A stretch of 64,000 bases of DNA, from contig CAVPRI010000001.1 of NCBI GenBank assembly GCA_963707835.1, forward strand, positions 496,001 to 560,000, read 5' to 3'. Made by a program: the position numbers and the translations under genes. This document shows, piece after piece, positions 43,414-55,008 of this stretch; the stretch's first letter is position 1; each line of letters starts with the position of its first letter. The notes below the pieces were generated by a model. That model was given only the letters and a program-made list of their open reading frames with translations, was not told the DNA's origin and made no database searches. Source of the DNA: Bog-473 sp963707835. GTDB lineage: Bacteria > Actinomycetota > Acidimicrobiia > Acidimicrobiales > RAAP-2.

Positions 43414-45612
43414 TTAGCGGTTCGACCAGGTTGATCTTGTGACACGGAGTGGGCGAGTTGGTAGGGATTGCATCTCAGCCTTCTTGTTCAGCCTTCGCGT
43501 TAACTTTGGGTCGTCGGTCATGTCGTCCAGGAATTCCGATAGCGGCTCGACACCGGTAACCAGCAGATGATCCCGCGCGCGCGTGCAGGCGACGTAGAGC
43601 AGGTGGCGCTCGGTGTCATAGACTTCTTGCAGATCGGCGTCGTCGCCGACCGTCTCGATGCGCTCTTGCAAGGGAATGACCTCGTCGTCGCAGGCCATCA
43701 CGACCACGGCGCGGAACTCCAGGCCTTTGGCAAGGTGCATGGTGCTAATCGAGACGTGGCCGCTGGTGGTTTCGACATGCTCATCGAGAATCTTGAATGC
43801 AATGCCTGCTTCCTTGACGGCCGCCCGCGCACGATCCAGTTGCGCCGCCGGATCGGACAAACACGCCGAATTCGTGCGGAAGTACACCCGTCCTTTGCAC
43901 GCGCTGCGATCCAGTTGCCGACCGTCTTGATCTCCTCGCTTTCATTTTTGAGCGAGCAAATCGTCGGCGGCGGGCCGTTGAACACGGAGACCGTATCGCT
44001 CCGGTCTTCGCTGTTCCCATCGACGTCGGTCACGACAGGGCCGAGCAGGCGGTCCGCCTGCGTGCGGATTTGGTGGGACGTGCGGTAGTTGACGCGCAAG
44101 CGTCCGGGAGCGTCCCCGGATGTCAACGCCGAGGGCTCTTCCAGGAGAAGGGCTGCTGGAAGATGCGCTGGCCCAGGTCGCCCGCGAAGAATAGGGCGTT
44201 CGGTCGGTCCTCTGCCCAAGCGCCGCAAAGAACCGGAGATGGGCGACGCTGATGTCTTGCGCCTCGTCCACGACTGCGAAGTCGAAGACGACGTTCTTGC
44301 TCTTCGAGAATCGCGGCTGCCAGTGAGCTGAACAGCTGCGGCATCGGTGATCAGCTTGCGATCCTTCAGCTCGGCACGAACGCGCTCGAAGATGGACCAC
44401 AAGATCTTGCGCTGCGCCTCCGGAAGCCGCGTCTTTCGTCCGAGCCGCAGCGACATCGCGATACGCCTCCCAGCTCTCCAACTGCCAGGCATCGACCACC
44501 TGCTCCCACTCGGTCAGCAGGAAGTGCAGGCCGAACTTGTGGCCGCTCACGGCGCCCGCGGCCTCTTTCAACAACTCCCGGATCACGTCACGGGCTGGCA
44601 ATCGTCGCCGGACCCACGTGCGCCTTGTAGAGCCGAAGACCGATCGCGTTGAGCGAGTGAACATCGATCCGTCTCCCCGAGCCGCGGCTCGTTGCCAAGC
44701 AGCCGCTTCAGCTTGGTTTGCAGAGCGTTCGCCAGCGTGTCGGAGAAGTCGTCAGCAGGACGCGGGCGTCGGGATGCGTGCGCGCAAGGTAGGCGGCGCG
44801 GTGCAGCGCCACGATGGTCTTACCCGTGCCGGCTGAGCCGGAGACGCGCGCCGGGCCGGTGTAGTCGCGCTCGACCCATTGCCGCTGCTCGGGGTGCAGG
44901 AAGACCGTCCACTTCTCCCACGGGAAGTCGAGCGCGCGCTCCAACTCCTCCACATTCGCCATCACGCGGAAGCGACGCTGGGCATCGGGATGATCGAAGG
45001 GATTTGCGTGCTCAGCACGAGGCAGACAGCGGGCACGGGGCTTGCCGCCGGTCGCGAGTTCCAGCAACGCCTCCGCCGCCTCGGCCGGCAGATGGTCGGT
45101 CAGGCCAGCAGCGTGTCCTCGGTGGCCTTCTTGACGTCGTTGAGCCACTCCGCGGGCACACCGTAGCCAGGAGTTCGTCGTCCGAGACATCTCGGCGAAA
45201 ATGCGAGCTTCTTTCGTCGACCGGCGGCTTCGGCTGAGCCAGTCCGCCTGCACGTAGACCGGGACCACGATCTCCTTGACGGTCTCGCGTATCTCGACCA
45301 ACTGCGCGGCGCCCGTTTTCGGATGCGTCTCGAGTCTTGCGCCGCTCCGCCCAGTCATAAGCCTTGTCGTGGTGGTCGACGTAGCAGAGCAACAGGCTCG
45401 CATCGGTCTTGTGAACGATCAGCCGGATGTCGCTGCTCACCCGCACCGACCAGAAGTTCTTGTCCTTCGCCTTGTCGAGCTTGTGGAAGCTCATGCCCGG
45501 ACTGCGCCGGATTCATCTGCAGGTCGAACGCCGTCGTCTTGACGGCCTTCTGCTCGTCGCCGGTCAGGCGCGCGAGGCTGTCGGTGAAGGTGTCGGCGAT
45601 GCGGAATTCCAT
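43414..45612 (-). CDS. UvrD-like helicase with N-terminal RelE/ParE-like domain (frame breaks)
   Basis: ATG 45612, 6 bases after the Mod stop. Residues 1-95 form a RelE/ParE-like fold (MEFRIADTFTDSLARL, then FWSVRVSSDIRLIVHKT and CYVDHHDKAYDWAERRK). SF1 helicase motifs follow: Walker A SGSAGTGKTIVALHRAAYLA, motif II AVVDEAQDIS, motif IV LRVNYRTSHQIR, motif V STMHLAKGLEFRAVVVMACD and motif VI LLYVACTRARDHLLVTG. The length is about 730 residues, as expected for the fusion. At least six frame breaks occur between 43900 and 45400. It is the last gene of the defence block. Helicase translocation coupled to an RNase-like toxin domain is inferred. Confidence 0.78.
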
Positions 45613-45618
45613 GCGACC

Positions 45619-48441
45619 TCAGACCTTGAAGACCTTCATCACTTCGTCGCCCAGATGATTGATCACTTTCACCGCGATCCGCCCATTTTTGGTCTTGTCG
45701 AACGGGCGCGAGGTGTCGCTGTGCAGCGTCGCCCACGCTTCCTCGTCGATCTCCGCCTTCAGCGTCGTCTTCAGCGCGTTGTAGGGATCGTTGGCGCCCA
45801 GGAAGTAGGCATGCCGGACGAAGAAGCTCTCCTCGTTGTAGTCGGTGTCGATGAACCAGCAGGCGATGCCGTCCGCGCTGTCGCTGATCGACTTCGCCGG
45901 TCTGCGGCTTGAACACATCCACGCCGTTCACCTTCACCCGCAGCTTGCCATCCTGCTCGCGTCGAGGAGCGTCGATGTCGGGCTCGCCGAAGATGACGAA
46001 CAGATTGCCCTTGCCCGGTGTTCTTGAGGTCGTCGGCCATGTGCAGGTCGGCGTTCATGCGGGCCTTGAGCACCGGGATGCGTGCCGAGCTTGCTGAACT
46101 CCGTGGTGTGCGCCTCGTAGTTGAACGCGCAGGCGATGAGCACATCGAACCCGGCATCGCCCGCCTCCCGCGCGGCCGCGACCAGGTCGGCGCGCTGGAC
46201 GGTGCCGAACTCGGGGCCGATGAAGATCGCGGCGCGCTTCTCGGTGTCGCCTTCCAGGTAGCGGCCTTCGGCGCAGACCAGATCGCCGGGCCACGGCGTG
46301 AGCGCGGTGAAGGTGATCCGGTCCTCCTTGTGCGCCTGCTGCACGCCGGCGGTCTTGAGGTTTTCCAGGATCATCTGCGGGAAGGACTGCTTGGCCCCGT
46401 ATTCGGCGCTGTCTTCCTTGAGCGGTGTCGATCAGCTCGTCGTTCTCGTCCACGCCGAGCACGCGGTGCGGGCTGAGGCTCTCGACGGTGAAGGGACCGG
46501 CGACGCGGACCTTCTTCTTGTCGTCGTAGGGCTTGTCGTAGAGGTATTCGAACTCGGCCTTCGCGGCGATGGAGGCGTCGATCTCCTTCTGCCGCGCGAT
46601 GCGCGCCTCCCACCAGTCGGCGTGCAGCTTCTTCGCTGCGTCCGGCCATGCCTGCGTCGGCTTCGCGCGGGATCTCCCATTCCTGCCAGTTCTTCTTGAG
46701 CGCGGCGTTCAGCTTCTCGCGCAAGCGGCTCCAGCGTACGCCTGCCACTTGCTCCCAGATGACATCGATCTCGGCGTTGTTGGCGATGGACTTGAGCGTG
46801 ATGTGCGGCACGCGCTCGTAGACGAAGCCGTGGCGGATGTTGCCATGCACGGGCTGCGAACTCGGCGCGGTGCGCGTGACTTCGGCTTCCTTGATCTGGC
46901 CTTCGCGGGAATCGGCCAGCAGGTAGAACGGATAGCGCGCGCCCATGATGCGGGCGCGGGCCAGCGCCAGCGCCACGCGCGAGGTATCAATCGTGATCCA
47001 GCGGCGGCCCCATTGCTCGGCGACGTAGGCAGTGGTGCCGGAACCGCAGGTCGGATCGAGCACGAGGTCGCCGGGATCGGTGGCCATGAGAAGGCACCGC
47101 TCGATGACTTCGGTGTGCGTCTGAACGACATAGATCTTGTCGGTCGCGAAGCTGCTCCGAGCGTGTCAGTCCAGATATTCGAGATGGCATCGAACAGGGA
47201 AATCGTCCGAGATAACGACATGTAGTACGAGAGTCTTTCCGATAGCCGAGAACGCGGTCCGCTTTTGCAAGCCGTCCATCCCCGCTCGAGTTCGTCTTCC
47301 AATGCGTCCTTGCCGGACGGTCGGATAGCGTCTCCCACGATATCAACGGAAACGTCGCATGCGCCGTGCTTCGCTCGAGCTCGAGCGCTGAATCGCATGG
47401 AGATACGTCCGACATGCTCCGAGCGAACAGTCGACTCGATCTCGTCGCTTCATCGACTGTCGAGCACGCTCGATCCGTCGGGCAGTCTCGACGAATCGTG
47501 TACCTCGCGATTGTCGTCTCCGGTGCCACCGCTGGAACAAGAGGTCTGATACTTTGAGTGCATCTTCGTCTTGCGCATACCAGAGAACGATAGTCGTACG
47601 ACGTCGGTAGCCATACGGAGCCAGCTCGGCGACCCGTCGTCTTCTGAAGACGATCTGAGCTGACGAAGTTGTCCTCCCCAAACACCTCATCCATCAGCGC
47701 CCGGACGCGATGGACATTTTCGTCGCCGATCTGCACGAAGATCGAACCCGACTCGGTAAGCAGGTCGCGCGCGACGGTGAGACGGTCGCGGAGATAGGTG
47801 AGGTAGCTGTGGATGCCGTCGCGCCAGGTGTCGCGGAAGGCTTTGACCTGCTCCGGCTCGCGGGTGATGTGGTCGGCGTTGCCGTCCTTCACGTCGCGGC
47901 TGGTGGTGGACCACTGGAAGTTGCTGTTGAACTTGATGCCGTAGGGCGGGTCGAAGTAGATGCACTGCACCTTGCCGCGCAGGCCCTCGCGCTCGGCAAG
48001 GCTCGCCATGACCTGGAGCGAGTCGCCGAGGATCATGCGGTTCGTCCAGTTCTGGTCGTGCTGGTAGAACTCGGTCTTGTCCGCGCCTTCGGGATGCCGT
48101 TGAAGTCGGCGAAGAGGTCGATCTGCTGCCCGGCCTCGTGCTGAGCGCTCCTCCTGCGTCCGGCGCAGCAGGTCGTCGATCAGCACCTTCGGGTGGACCT
48201 TCTCCTGGATGTAGAGCGGCGGCGCATGGACGACGAGGTCGCTCCAGTCCTGCTCGTCCTTGCCGCGCCAGACGAGCTGCGGATCGAGGTCCGTGTTGCG
48301 CGGGTAACGCAGTTCGACTGGGCTTCTGCTCTTCCGGCTTGAGAACCGACTGAAACTCCGCCGTCGGGATGTTCTTCCGCTTGTCCGCCTCGTGCTTGAG
48401 CGTCTCGACGGTCTTCGTTGACCGGCGCTCTTCTTCGCCAT
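45619..48441 (-). CDS. Type III-like DNA methyltransferase (Mod) (frame breaks)
   Basis: ATG 48441 (MAKKSAG), 2 bases after the Res stop. The joined length is about 940 residues. Methyltransferase motif IV is CIYFDPPYGIKFNSNFQ near residue 165, and motif I LVLDPTCGSGTTAYVAEQWG near residue 455 binds AdoMet. The order IV before I is the beta class, as in type III Mod. The variable region between (47100-47700) would be the target-recognition domain and is the most frame-scrambled part. The C-terminus is WFIDTDYNEESFFVRHAY to VFKV. Many frame breaks are present. It should methylate adenine or N4-cytosine at the site recognised by Res. Confidence 0.82.
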
Positions 48442-48443
48442 CT

Positions 48444-51400
48444 CTACTTGCTCCCGTCGGCCGGCTGCGCTGCGACGGACGTCGATCATCTTGTTGAACT
48501 CACTCTCGACCTTCGCCTTGAAATCGGACTCGATCTGGTAGACGTCGGTGAACTCGGCGAATGCCCAGCGGCCGTAGGTGCCGAGGTGGTTCACGCCGGG
48601 CACCCAGTAGGTGTCCATCGTGGACTTCTTCTCCTTCGCGTCCTCGCGCCGGTAGCCCTTGATCTCGACGACCAGGTGCAGCAGGTCGTCGTGGCCCGTG
48701 GCCGTCGTCCACCAGGACGATGAAGTCGGGCCGATACTTCCGCATCTCCGAGCCGTAGCGGTATGGCACTTCCAGACCCGAGGTTGTGGTTCTTGACGTA
48801 GGCCGTGACCTGCGGGTGCGACTCGGCGACGCGGCAGAACTCCGCCTCCCAGTCGCTGTCGAGCACGACCCAGTTGACGTGGCAGCTTGTCGGCGCTCGT
48901 GTCCCAGCGGTCGGTCCTCGACGTGTTGAAGCGGACGTGCGCGGTCGAGCCCGTCGGGATTGTACGGCATCGAGCAGGGCCTTGATGGGCCGCTCGCCGA
49001 GAAACTGCTGGGTGATGGCGGCCGTGATCCGGTTGCAGGCCATGTCCGCGAGTTCCTGATACATGAGCTGCGCCGGATAGGTGCCGCCCTTGCAGACGAG
49101 GCACGTGTCGAGCCACTGCTTCGTGATGCGCTTGAGCTGGCCGAAGAGGTGGAGCTTCGGTTCCTCGCCGGGGTCGCGCCATTGCGTATACGAGCAGCCG
49201 CTTGGTGAGATTGAAGACCAGCGTCGAAGGCCGCATGTCGCCCAAGTGCTCCAGGCTCAGATCGACGCCTTCGCCGATGATCCCTGAGTTACGGGTGATC
49301 GACGGGCCGACGAGATCGGGCGTGAGCTCGAGGACGGAGTCGTCATTGAACTCGGCCGCCAGCCGCTCCTCGGGCAGCTCGACGCGGTAGCCCTCGACGC
49401 GCGGGAAGCGAATCTCGAGCGCGTCGCGCTCGGGCCGGATCGCCTTGACCTGGACCGTCTCGCGCGGCGGCTGCGGCGGGGCGACGACCGGCTTCGCGGT
49501 GAAGTCGAAGGGAATGCCGAAGACGTCGGCGTACTCGACGTTGAAGAGGCCTTCGTCGTTCAGCTCGTACGACTGCCGGCGCAGCGCGCGCCCGATGACC
49601 TGCTCGCACAGCAGCTGCGTGCCGAAGGCGCGAACGCCGAGACATGGGTGACGGTGTTGGCGTCCCATCCTTCGGTGAGCATCGAGACGGAGACGACGCA
49701 ACGGATCGCCGCCCAAGCTGTCCCGGCTTGCCAACGGTGTTCATGACCTCGCGGAGAAGTTCCTGGTCGGTGATGTTCTCGCCTGCCGCGGATCGCCCGT
49801 GCGCTCGACTGATCTCGCGGCGGAAGCGGTCGATCTCGTCGGCCGCCATGCTGCGGAAGTTCGTCGTCGAGCGCGTCGCCCGATTCGAGCTGCTCGCTGT
49901 CGATCAGGAGCGTGTTCGGGCGCGCCAGCGGGTTGCCGGTGGACTCGTCGAAGTTGCGAAACAGAGCGAGGCGGCCGTTCACGAGCGTGCGTGCGTGCCG
50001 TCTTCGTTGCTCGCGTTCGAAGCCCGAGATGAAGTCGTAGACGAGCTTCGAGATCGCCGTGTTCTGGCAGACGATGATGAAGCACGGCGGCACCCTGATG
50101 CCTGCCTTCTTGCCAGAGCTTGAAGGTCTTCTCGTAGTGGCCGTAGAGCGCTTCGAGCGCCGTCTGCAAGCGCGACTGGGAGCTTGAGCGGGTCGAGGTC
50201 GCTCGCCTTGCCCGCGGCCCTTCTTGGGCATGTCCTGCCGGATGTTCTCCCAGAGGTTGCGGAACATCGGCATCTCGTCGCCGGGGATGTTCTCGGCGAC
50301 CGGGACGCGCGGAAGCTTGACGATGCCGCACTCGATCGCGTCCATCAGCGAGAAGTCGCTCATCGTCCACGGGAAGAGCGTGCCCTCGGCGTAGCCGGAG
50401 CCGCTGAGGAAGAACGGCGTCGCGGAGAGATCGACCACGCGGCTGAGGCCGAGCTTGCGGTTCACCGCTTCAAGGCCGGAGATCCAGAGCGCGCGCCGCC
50501 TCGTTGTTCTTCTCGGCTTCCTTCTTCTCGTCGCCCTTCAGGTCGTCGTCGTCATCGCATCCGGCTTCTCGCGGTAGCAGTGGTGCGCCTCGTCGTTGAT
50601 CGCGAGGATGTTCTTCATGCCCATCAGGTCGGGCATGACGCGCTGGAGCATCTGCCCTTCGGTTTCGAGCGTGTTGAGCTCGTCGCCGTGCGGCCCTGGA
50701 GCAGCTGGCGGCCGCCCTTCGAAAGCTCGATGCGCTCGCGGAGCTTGAAGGCGTGGTAGTTGGTGATGACGATCTTGGCGCGTTCCGAGATCATCGAGCA
50801 TGTCGGCGGGAACGAGTTCGCGGTTCGCGTAGTAGCTGTCGGGATCGTTCGGCTGGAGCACCCGCAGGCGATCCTTGATCGTGAGGCCAGGCGTGCAGAC
50901 CAGGAAGCCGCGCGTGAAGTGCTTGCTCCGCGGACGGCGGACGGCGTTGACCGTCTGCCAGGCGATGATCATCGCCATGACGGTGGTCTTGCCGGCGCCC
51001 GTGGCGAGCTTCAGCGCCAGGCGCGATCAGTTCCGGGTTGGCGTCGTTGTTCGCGTCGGCGAGGTGTTCGAGCATGCCCTTGCCGCCTTCGGATTGCGGC
51101 GCGACCTCGGTGAGCCAGATGGCGTCTCGACCGCCTCGACCTGGCAGAAGAACGGGCGGACGCCGCTGAACTCGTGATGCCGCCAGTGCTGGAGCAGGCG
51201 TGCCGTCTCCGGCGTGACCTCCCAGTGCTCGGGTTGGGCAGCGCTCGCCAGGCGTCGACGTGCCCGCGAACCTCATTGATGATCGACGTCGGGTCGTACT
51301 GCTGCTCCTGGGTGGAGATGCCCTTGCCTTCGTCGAAGACGAACTGCTCTTCTTGCGGCTTCTTGCCCTTCCGCTTCTTCGGCTTCGGGATCGGCGTGAT

Positions 51401-51528
51401 GAACGTGCCGTCCGGCGACTTTCAAGGATCTGCTGCGTGGGCTGCCCTTGCTCGTCGAGCTCCCAGTGTCGACCAGGGACCGCGTAGGGCGAATTCAGGA
51501 TCGGACGTTCGAAGAAGGCCTCAGACAT
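48444..51528 (-). CDS. Type III-like restriction endonuclease subunit (Res) (frame breaks)
   Basis: ATG 51528 (MSEAFFERPILNSPYAVPG). About 1030 residues when joined. SF2 helicase motifs: Walker A LATGAGKTTVMAMIIAWQ in split frames near 50960-51010, DEAH-type INDEAHHCYREKPDA near 50600, VDLSATPFFLSGSGY near 50420 and the final CEQVIGRALRRQSYEL near 49600. At the C-terminus KYRPDFIVLVDD and LHLVVEIKGYR form a PD-(D/E)XK nuclease core. Dense frame breaks are present throughout. It resembles the proteobacterial BPTD_3080-type Res more than classical EcoP1I. It cuts unmethylated DNA together with Mod. Confidence 0.83.
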
Positions 51529-51836
51529 TACAGACGCACCCTCGTTCTGGTATTTCGGTCCATGCCATCCACCAAGGGGCGCTCAGCGTGTCCCGAAATC
51601 GCGTTCCCCGGTATCAGCTTCTCAAGTTGCGCCATCGGTCTTCGCCCGTCTCCTCATGTTTGCCCATACACCCTTGGTGCTACAGGGGCCACGACCAGCC
51701 CACACGAGTTCGACGCAGCCTGTGGATAATAGGCCCAGCCGGCGCCCGCCTATTAACCCGTCTGAGCTGGGAGTAGATGACTGGCCCATACAGACTAGAC
51801 AGGCCGGAGGTCACCAGTACGTGCCGCTTCAGAAGC
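51529..51836 (-). promoter_or_regulatory. Intergenic region upstream of res
   Basis: 308 bases without a supported gene, visibly less GC-rich than the flanking genes (for example GTTTGCCCATACACCC and GTGGATAATAGG). It separates the HNH-NERD-DUF6361-PLD-helicase part from the Res-Mod-UvrD part, so it probably holds a separate promoter for res. I cannot fix promoter boxes. The 3' end of the helicase could extend into it to 51680. Confidence 0.4.
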
Positions 51837-54800
51837 CTATGTCCGGCTGGTGCGAAACTTGGGTGTGGCAGGTCGATCCGCAGCTCGGCGAGGCGCTCGT
51901 CGTCCTCGGCGTATCCCTGCTGGTCGAGGATGCTGAGCAGGTCTTCTTGGCGCGGCTGGCCGAAGGCGAGGCGATAGAGCGCCCGTTGCCGCTGGAGCCG
52001 GTGTTCGCGCTGCTGGTCCTTGCTGAGCGGGAACGACGGGATCCAGCGCTCGATCTTGGAGTCGCCGGGATAGGTCCACCACGGCCACAGGTCGTTCATG
52101 TCCGGGCTGGCGACGACAGTTCGGCGGCCGCGAACGCCGCAGTCCAGGGGTCAGGCTGCGTCGCGACCGCAGCGCGTCGTCGCGGTGTGCGGCGCCCACG
52201 TTCTTGCGGACGGCGTGGCCCTTGAAGCGATGGACGCGGCCTTCGCGCTGTTCGAAGTCAGCGGGGTTGGCGGGCAGGTTCCAGTGGACGAGCGAGTGGC
52301 ACCACCAGTGGAAGTCGATTCCCTCCTGGCCGATCGATGTCGATGCGAGGACCATCGGCCAGAACGGCGAGTTGAACGCGGCCTGCACATCCGACATGCG
52401 CTCGACCGACTTCTCGTCGGTCTTCGCCGTGCCCTTGGCCGACCCGTAGCGGAGCGCGAAGCGGGTGTTGAAGCGCAGCGGCGTATCGGGACGGGATGGG
52501 TCGAAGCCCTGGAGCGGCGGCGACGCGCAGCGCGATCGCTGACCGCACGTCGTCGGCCATGGCGAGGAGGGCGTCGTCGGTTGTCGGGATTCTGGTTGCC
52601 GACGAGGTGGTGGAGGTACTCGTCGAGGACAGCCTGCAGGTTGCCGCCGTGGCAGTACTCGCAGCACGGCTTGCCAGTAGGCGAGATCGGAGCCCTGGCT
52701 GTCGAGCAGCGCCATGACTTCGGGGCGGTTGAAGAGCGAGCGGAAGCCCGCGCGCGATGATCGCGGCCGCGCTCGGCGCACGCCGTCGTCGGTGAGTGCC
52801 GGGGATGCCGGCGGTCACACGCCGCAGCGCGCGCCAGGCGACGTTGGCGGGTCCGGCGAGCCCGACCAGGGCGACCCAGCGCGCGAGGTCGGGCGGGTGG
52901 GCGCCGAGTTCCACCTCGTCTCGTGCCGCCTGGTCGGCTGCGTCGAGGTGGGCGACGAGTCCGCGGTCTTCCGACGCGGTCTCCTTCTCGGAGATCGACG
53001 TCGGCCAGGTCGATGTGCTGATCCGTGGCCATCGATGGCGAAGGGCGCGGCCCAGAACCACGTGTCGCGGCTCAAGGCGAGGCAGCTTGCCGTCGGCGCG
53101 CCGATCTGCGGCGCGACCCGCGCTCTCGGCGCAGGCGAGCGCGCGCTCGGCGGGGAGGACGTCGCCGGGCGTCTGGCGCGCGAAGTCCAGCGGATCGGTG
53201 AGTCGCCGCGAGCCTGGGCGTTGGCAGGAACAGGGCGAGAGCGGTCATCCCGGCCGGGCGGCCGTCCTCCATGCGGTATGCGAGGCGGGGTCGGGTCGGA
53301 CCGTCGCCGTCGACAGCGCCTTGCATGCGGTGGGCTGGCGGTCCAACTCAGGAGCGACGCGATGGCCGTGGGCGCGGCGGCCCAACTCGAGAAGATGAGC
53401 CGCTTGGTGACGGAGGTCGGGATCGATCTCGGCGTACGCGCCGGCTGGCTCGTGGTATGGCATCGAGGGTGGGAGCCAGAGCAGGCGCCACAGTCCCCGG
53501 TCGAGGGTCTCGGCCACGAGCTGGCGAAGCCGGGCGTTGCCAGGCTCGATCTCACTCGATGCCACTGAAGGTCGTGAGCGTCGAATGACCTGAGCGTCTT
53601 CGAGAAGCGCCCTGCGGCTCGACGGGTCCGAGCTCGTGCTGGCGGAACTTCTCGGACAGCTGGTAGCCGTCCATGAAGTTGAGGAAGTACGGCGCCGACT
53701 TCCAGTACTCGACGGAAAGGGCGCCGCCGACCTCGTCGGCGATGCGCCTGCAGAGCGACGAAGCCGAGCAGGTCCTCGGACGGTCGGTGGCGCGGGCTGG
53801 TCGAGCTTGTCGGTCGAGCATGTCGGCGAGTCCTGACACCGGGCGTTCGGTTCGGCACATCACCTTGCGAAGCAGTGCCTCGACGGTGTCCTTGGCGGTC
53901 TGGGGATCGCCGCCGGTGACGGCCTGACGCCGGAACTCGGCCGAGCGCTGCCTTGAGCCGCTGCGTCGTTCCGGCTGTGCGCGGGTATTCGAGGAAGTCG
54001 ACCGTGCCTATGAAGTCGGAGTAGTGGTCGTCGCCGGTCAGCTCGCGCTCCTCGGCGAGCGTGTACATCTTGTACGGCGTCGCTGAGAGCAGCAGCACCT
54101 TGACGTCGCTCGCAGGTGAAGAGGTCGTGGGCGAGCTGGCTGACTTCGCGCTCGGCGTCGGCCTCGCGGTCGTTCGAGGAGGTGCTTGAAGCGCTGGAAC
54201 TCGTCGAGGATGACGAGATCGGGTTCGAGGCAGTCGACGCTGACTTCGGCGAGGATGCGGCGGAGAGCTCGCCGACGATGGCGAGCCGCCGCTGGATCTG
54301 CTCGGCGTTGAACTGGTAGCGGCCGCGCATCTCGTCGATGAAGTCGCGCAGGTCGGCCATGACGCGCGTGCGCCGGACGACGCGTGCGGAACTTCTCGCG
54401 ACTGTCGGCGTCGGGGAGTGCCGTCGGGTTCGTCGAGGCTGTCGCAGATCCAGTCCCAGCCGTCCTTGTTGACGTCCATCCGGAGGATGCGCTGCAGGGC
54501 GTTGCACTCGGCGCGGCGTGCCGTCGACGATCGGTTCGAAGCAGCCAGGCGAGCAGGGCGCGCTCTTCGACGCGGCCGCTGCGATGGCCCTTGTCGAACG
54601 AGGTGCCCGGGGTGAAGGCGACGAGGTTCACCGTCTTGCTGCCGTCGGGCATCCGCCGATTGAGGTCGCGCAGCTGGGTGGCCAGCATGGTGATGCGCGT
54701 CGACAGCGGCTTGGTGCCGTCGCCGCGAACATCGAGCTTGGCGATGTTCTGGCGTGCGATGTCTGCGTTCGAGCAGATGTAGATGATGTCGATGCGGTCG

Positions 54801-55008
54801 ACGCTGTCGTCGTGCTGCAGCCGCTCGATGGCTCCGGCGATGACGCCGCGAGCCACCAGGGTCTTGCCCATGCCGACCTCGTCGGCGACGAGGAAGCGGT
54901 CGGTGGGATCGGGGTCGTCGTACAGGCGGCGGAGGACGTACTCGACGGTGTCGACCTGGAAGTCCTTCAGGGTCGCGAAGGCGGTGTCGGCGCGAGTGTG
55001 TGCTCATG
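51837..55008 (-). CDS. SNF2/DEAD-type helicase of the PLD-helicase module (frame breaks)
   Basis: ATG 55008 overlaps the PLD-gene stop (ATGA). About 1057 residues if it ends at 51837. Early motifs: FQVDTVEYVLRRLYDDPDPT, Walker A VADEVGMGKTLVARGVIAGA, motif II LVILDEFQRFKHLL and motif III LLSATPYKMYTLAEER. Late motifs: LASTSIGQEGIDFHWWCHSL and FEQREGRVHRFKGHAVRKN (motif VI). This is a translocase/helicase of the helicase-related family seen next to PLD nucleases in phage-defence loci. Frame breaks occur about every 150-250 bases. No nuclease domain is recognised in it. Confidence 0.8.

Noticed and set aside
46987..49734. Apparent 915-residue fusion of the Res end with the Mod start
   Set aside because: Indels remove the Res stop from that frame. 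In the correct frame Res ends at 48444 and Mod starts at 48441.
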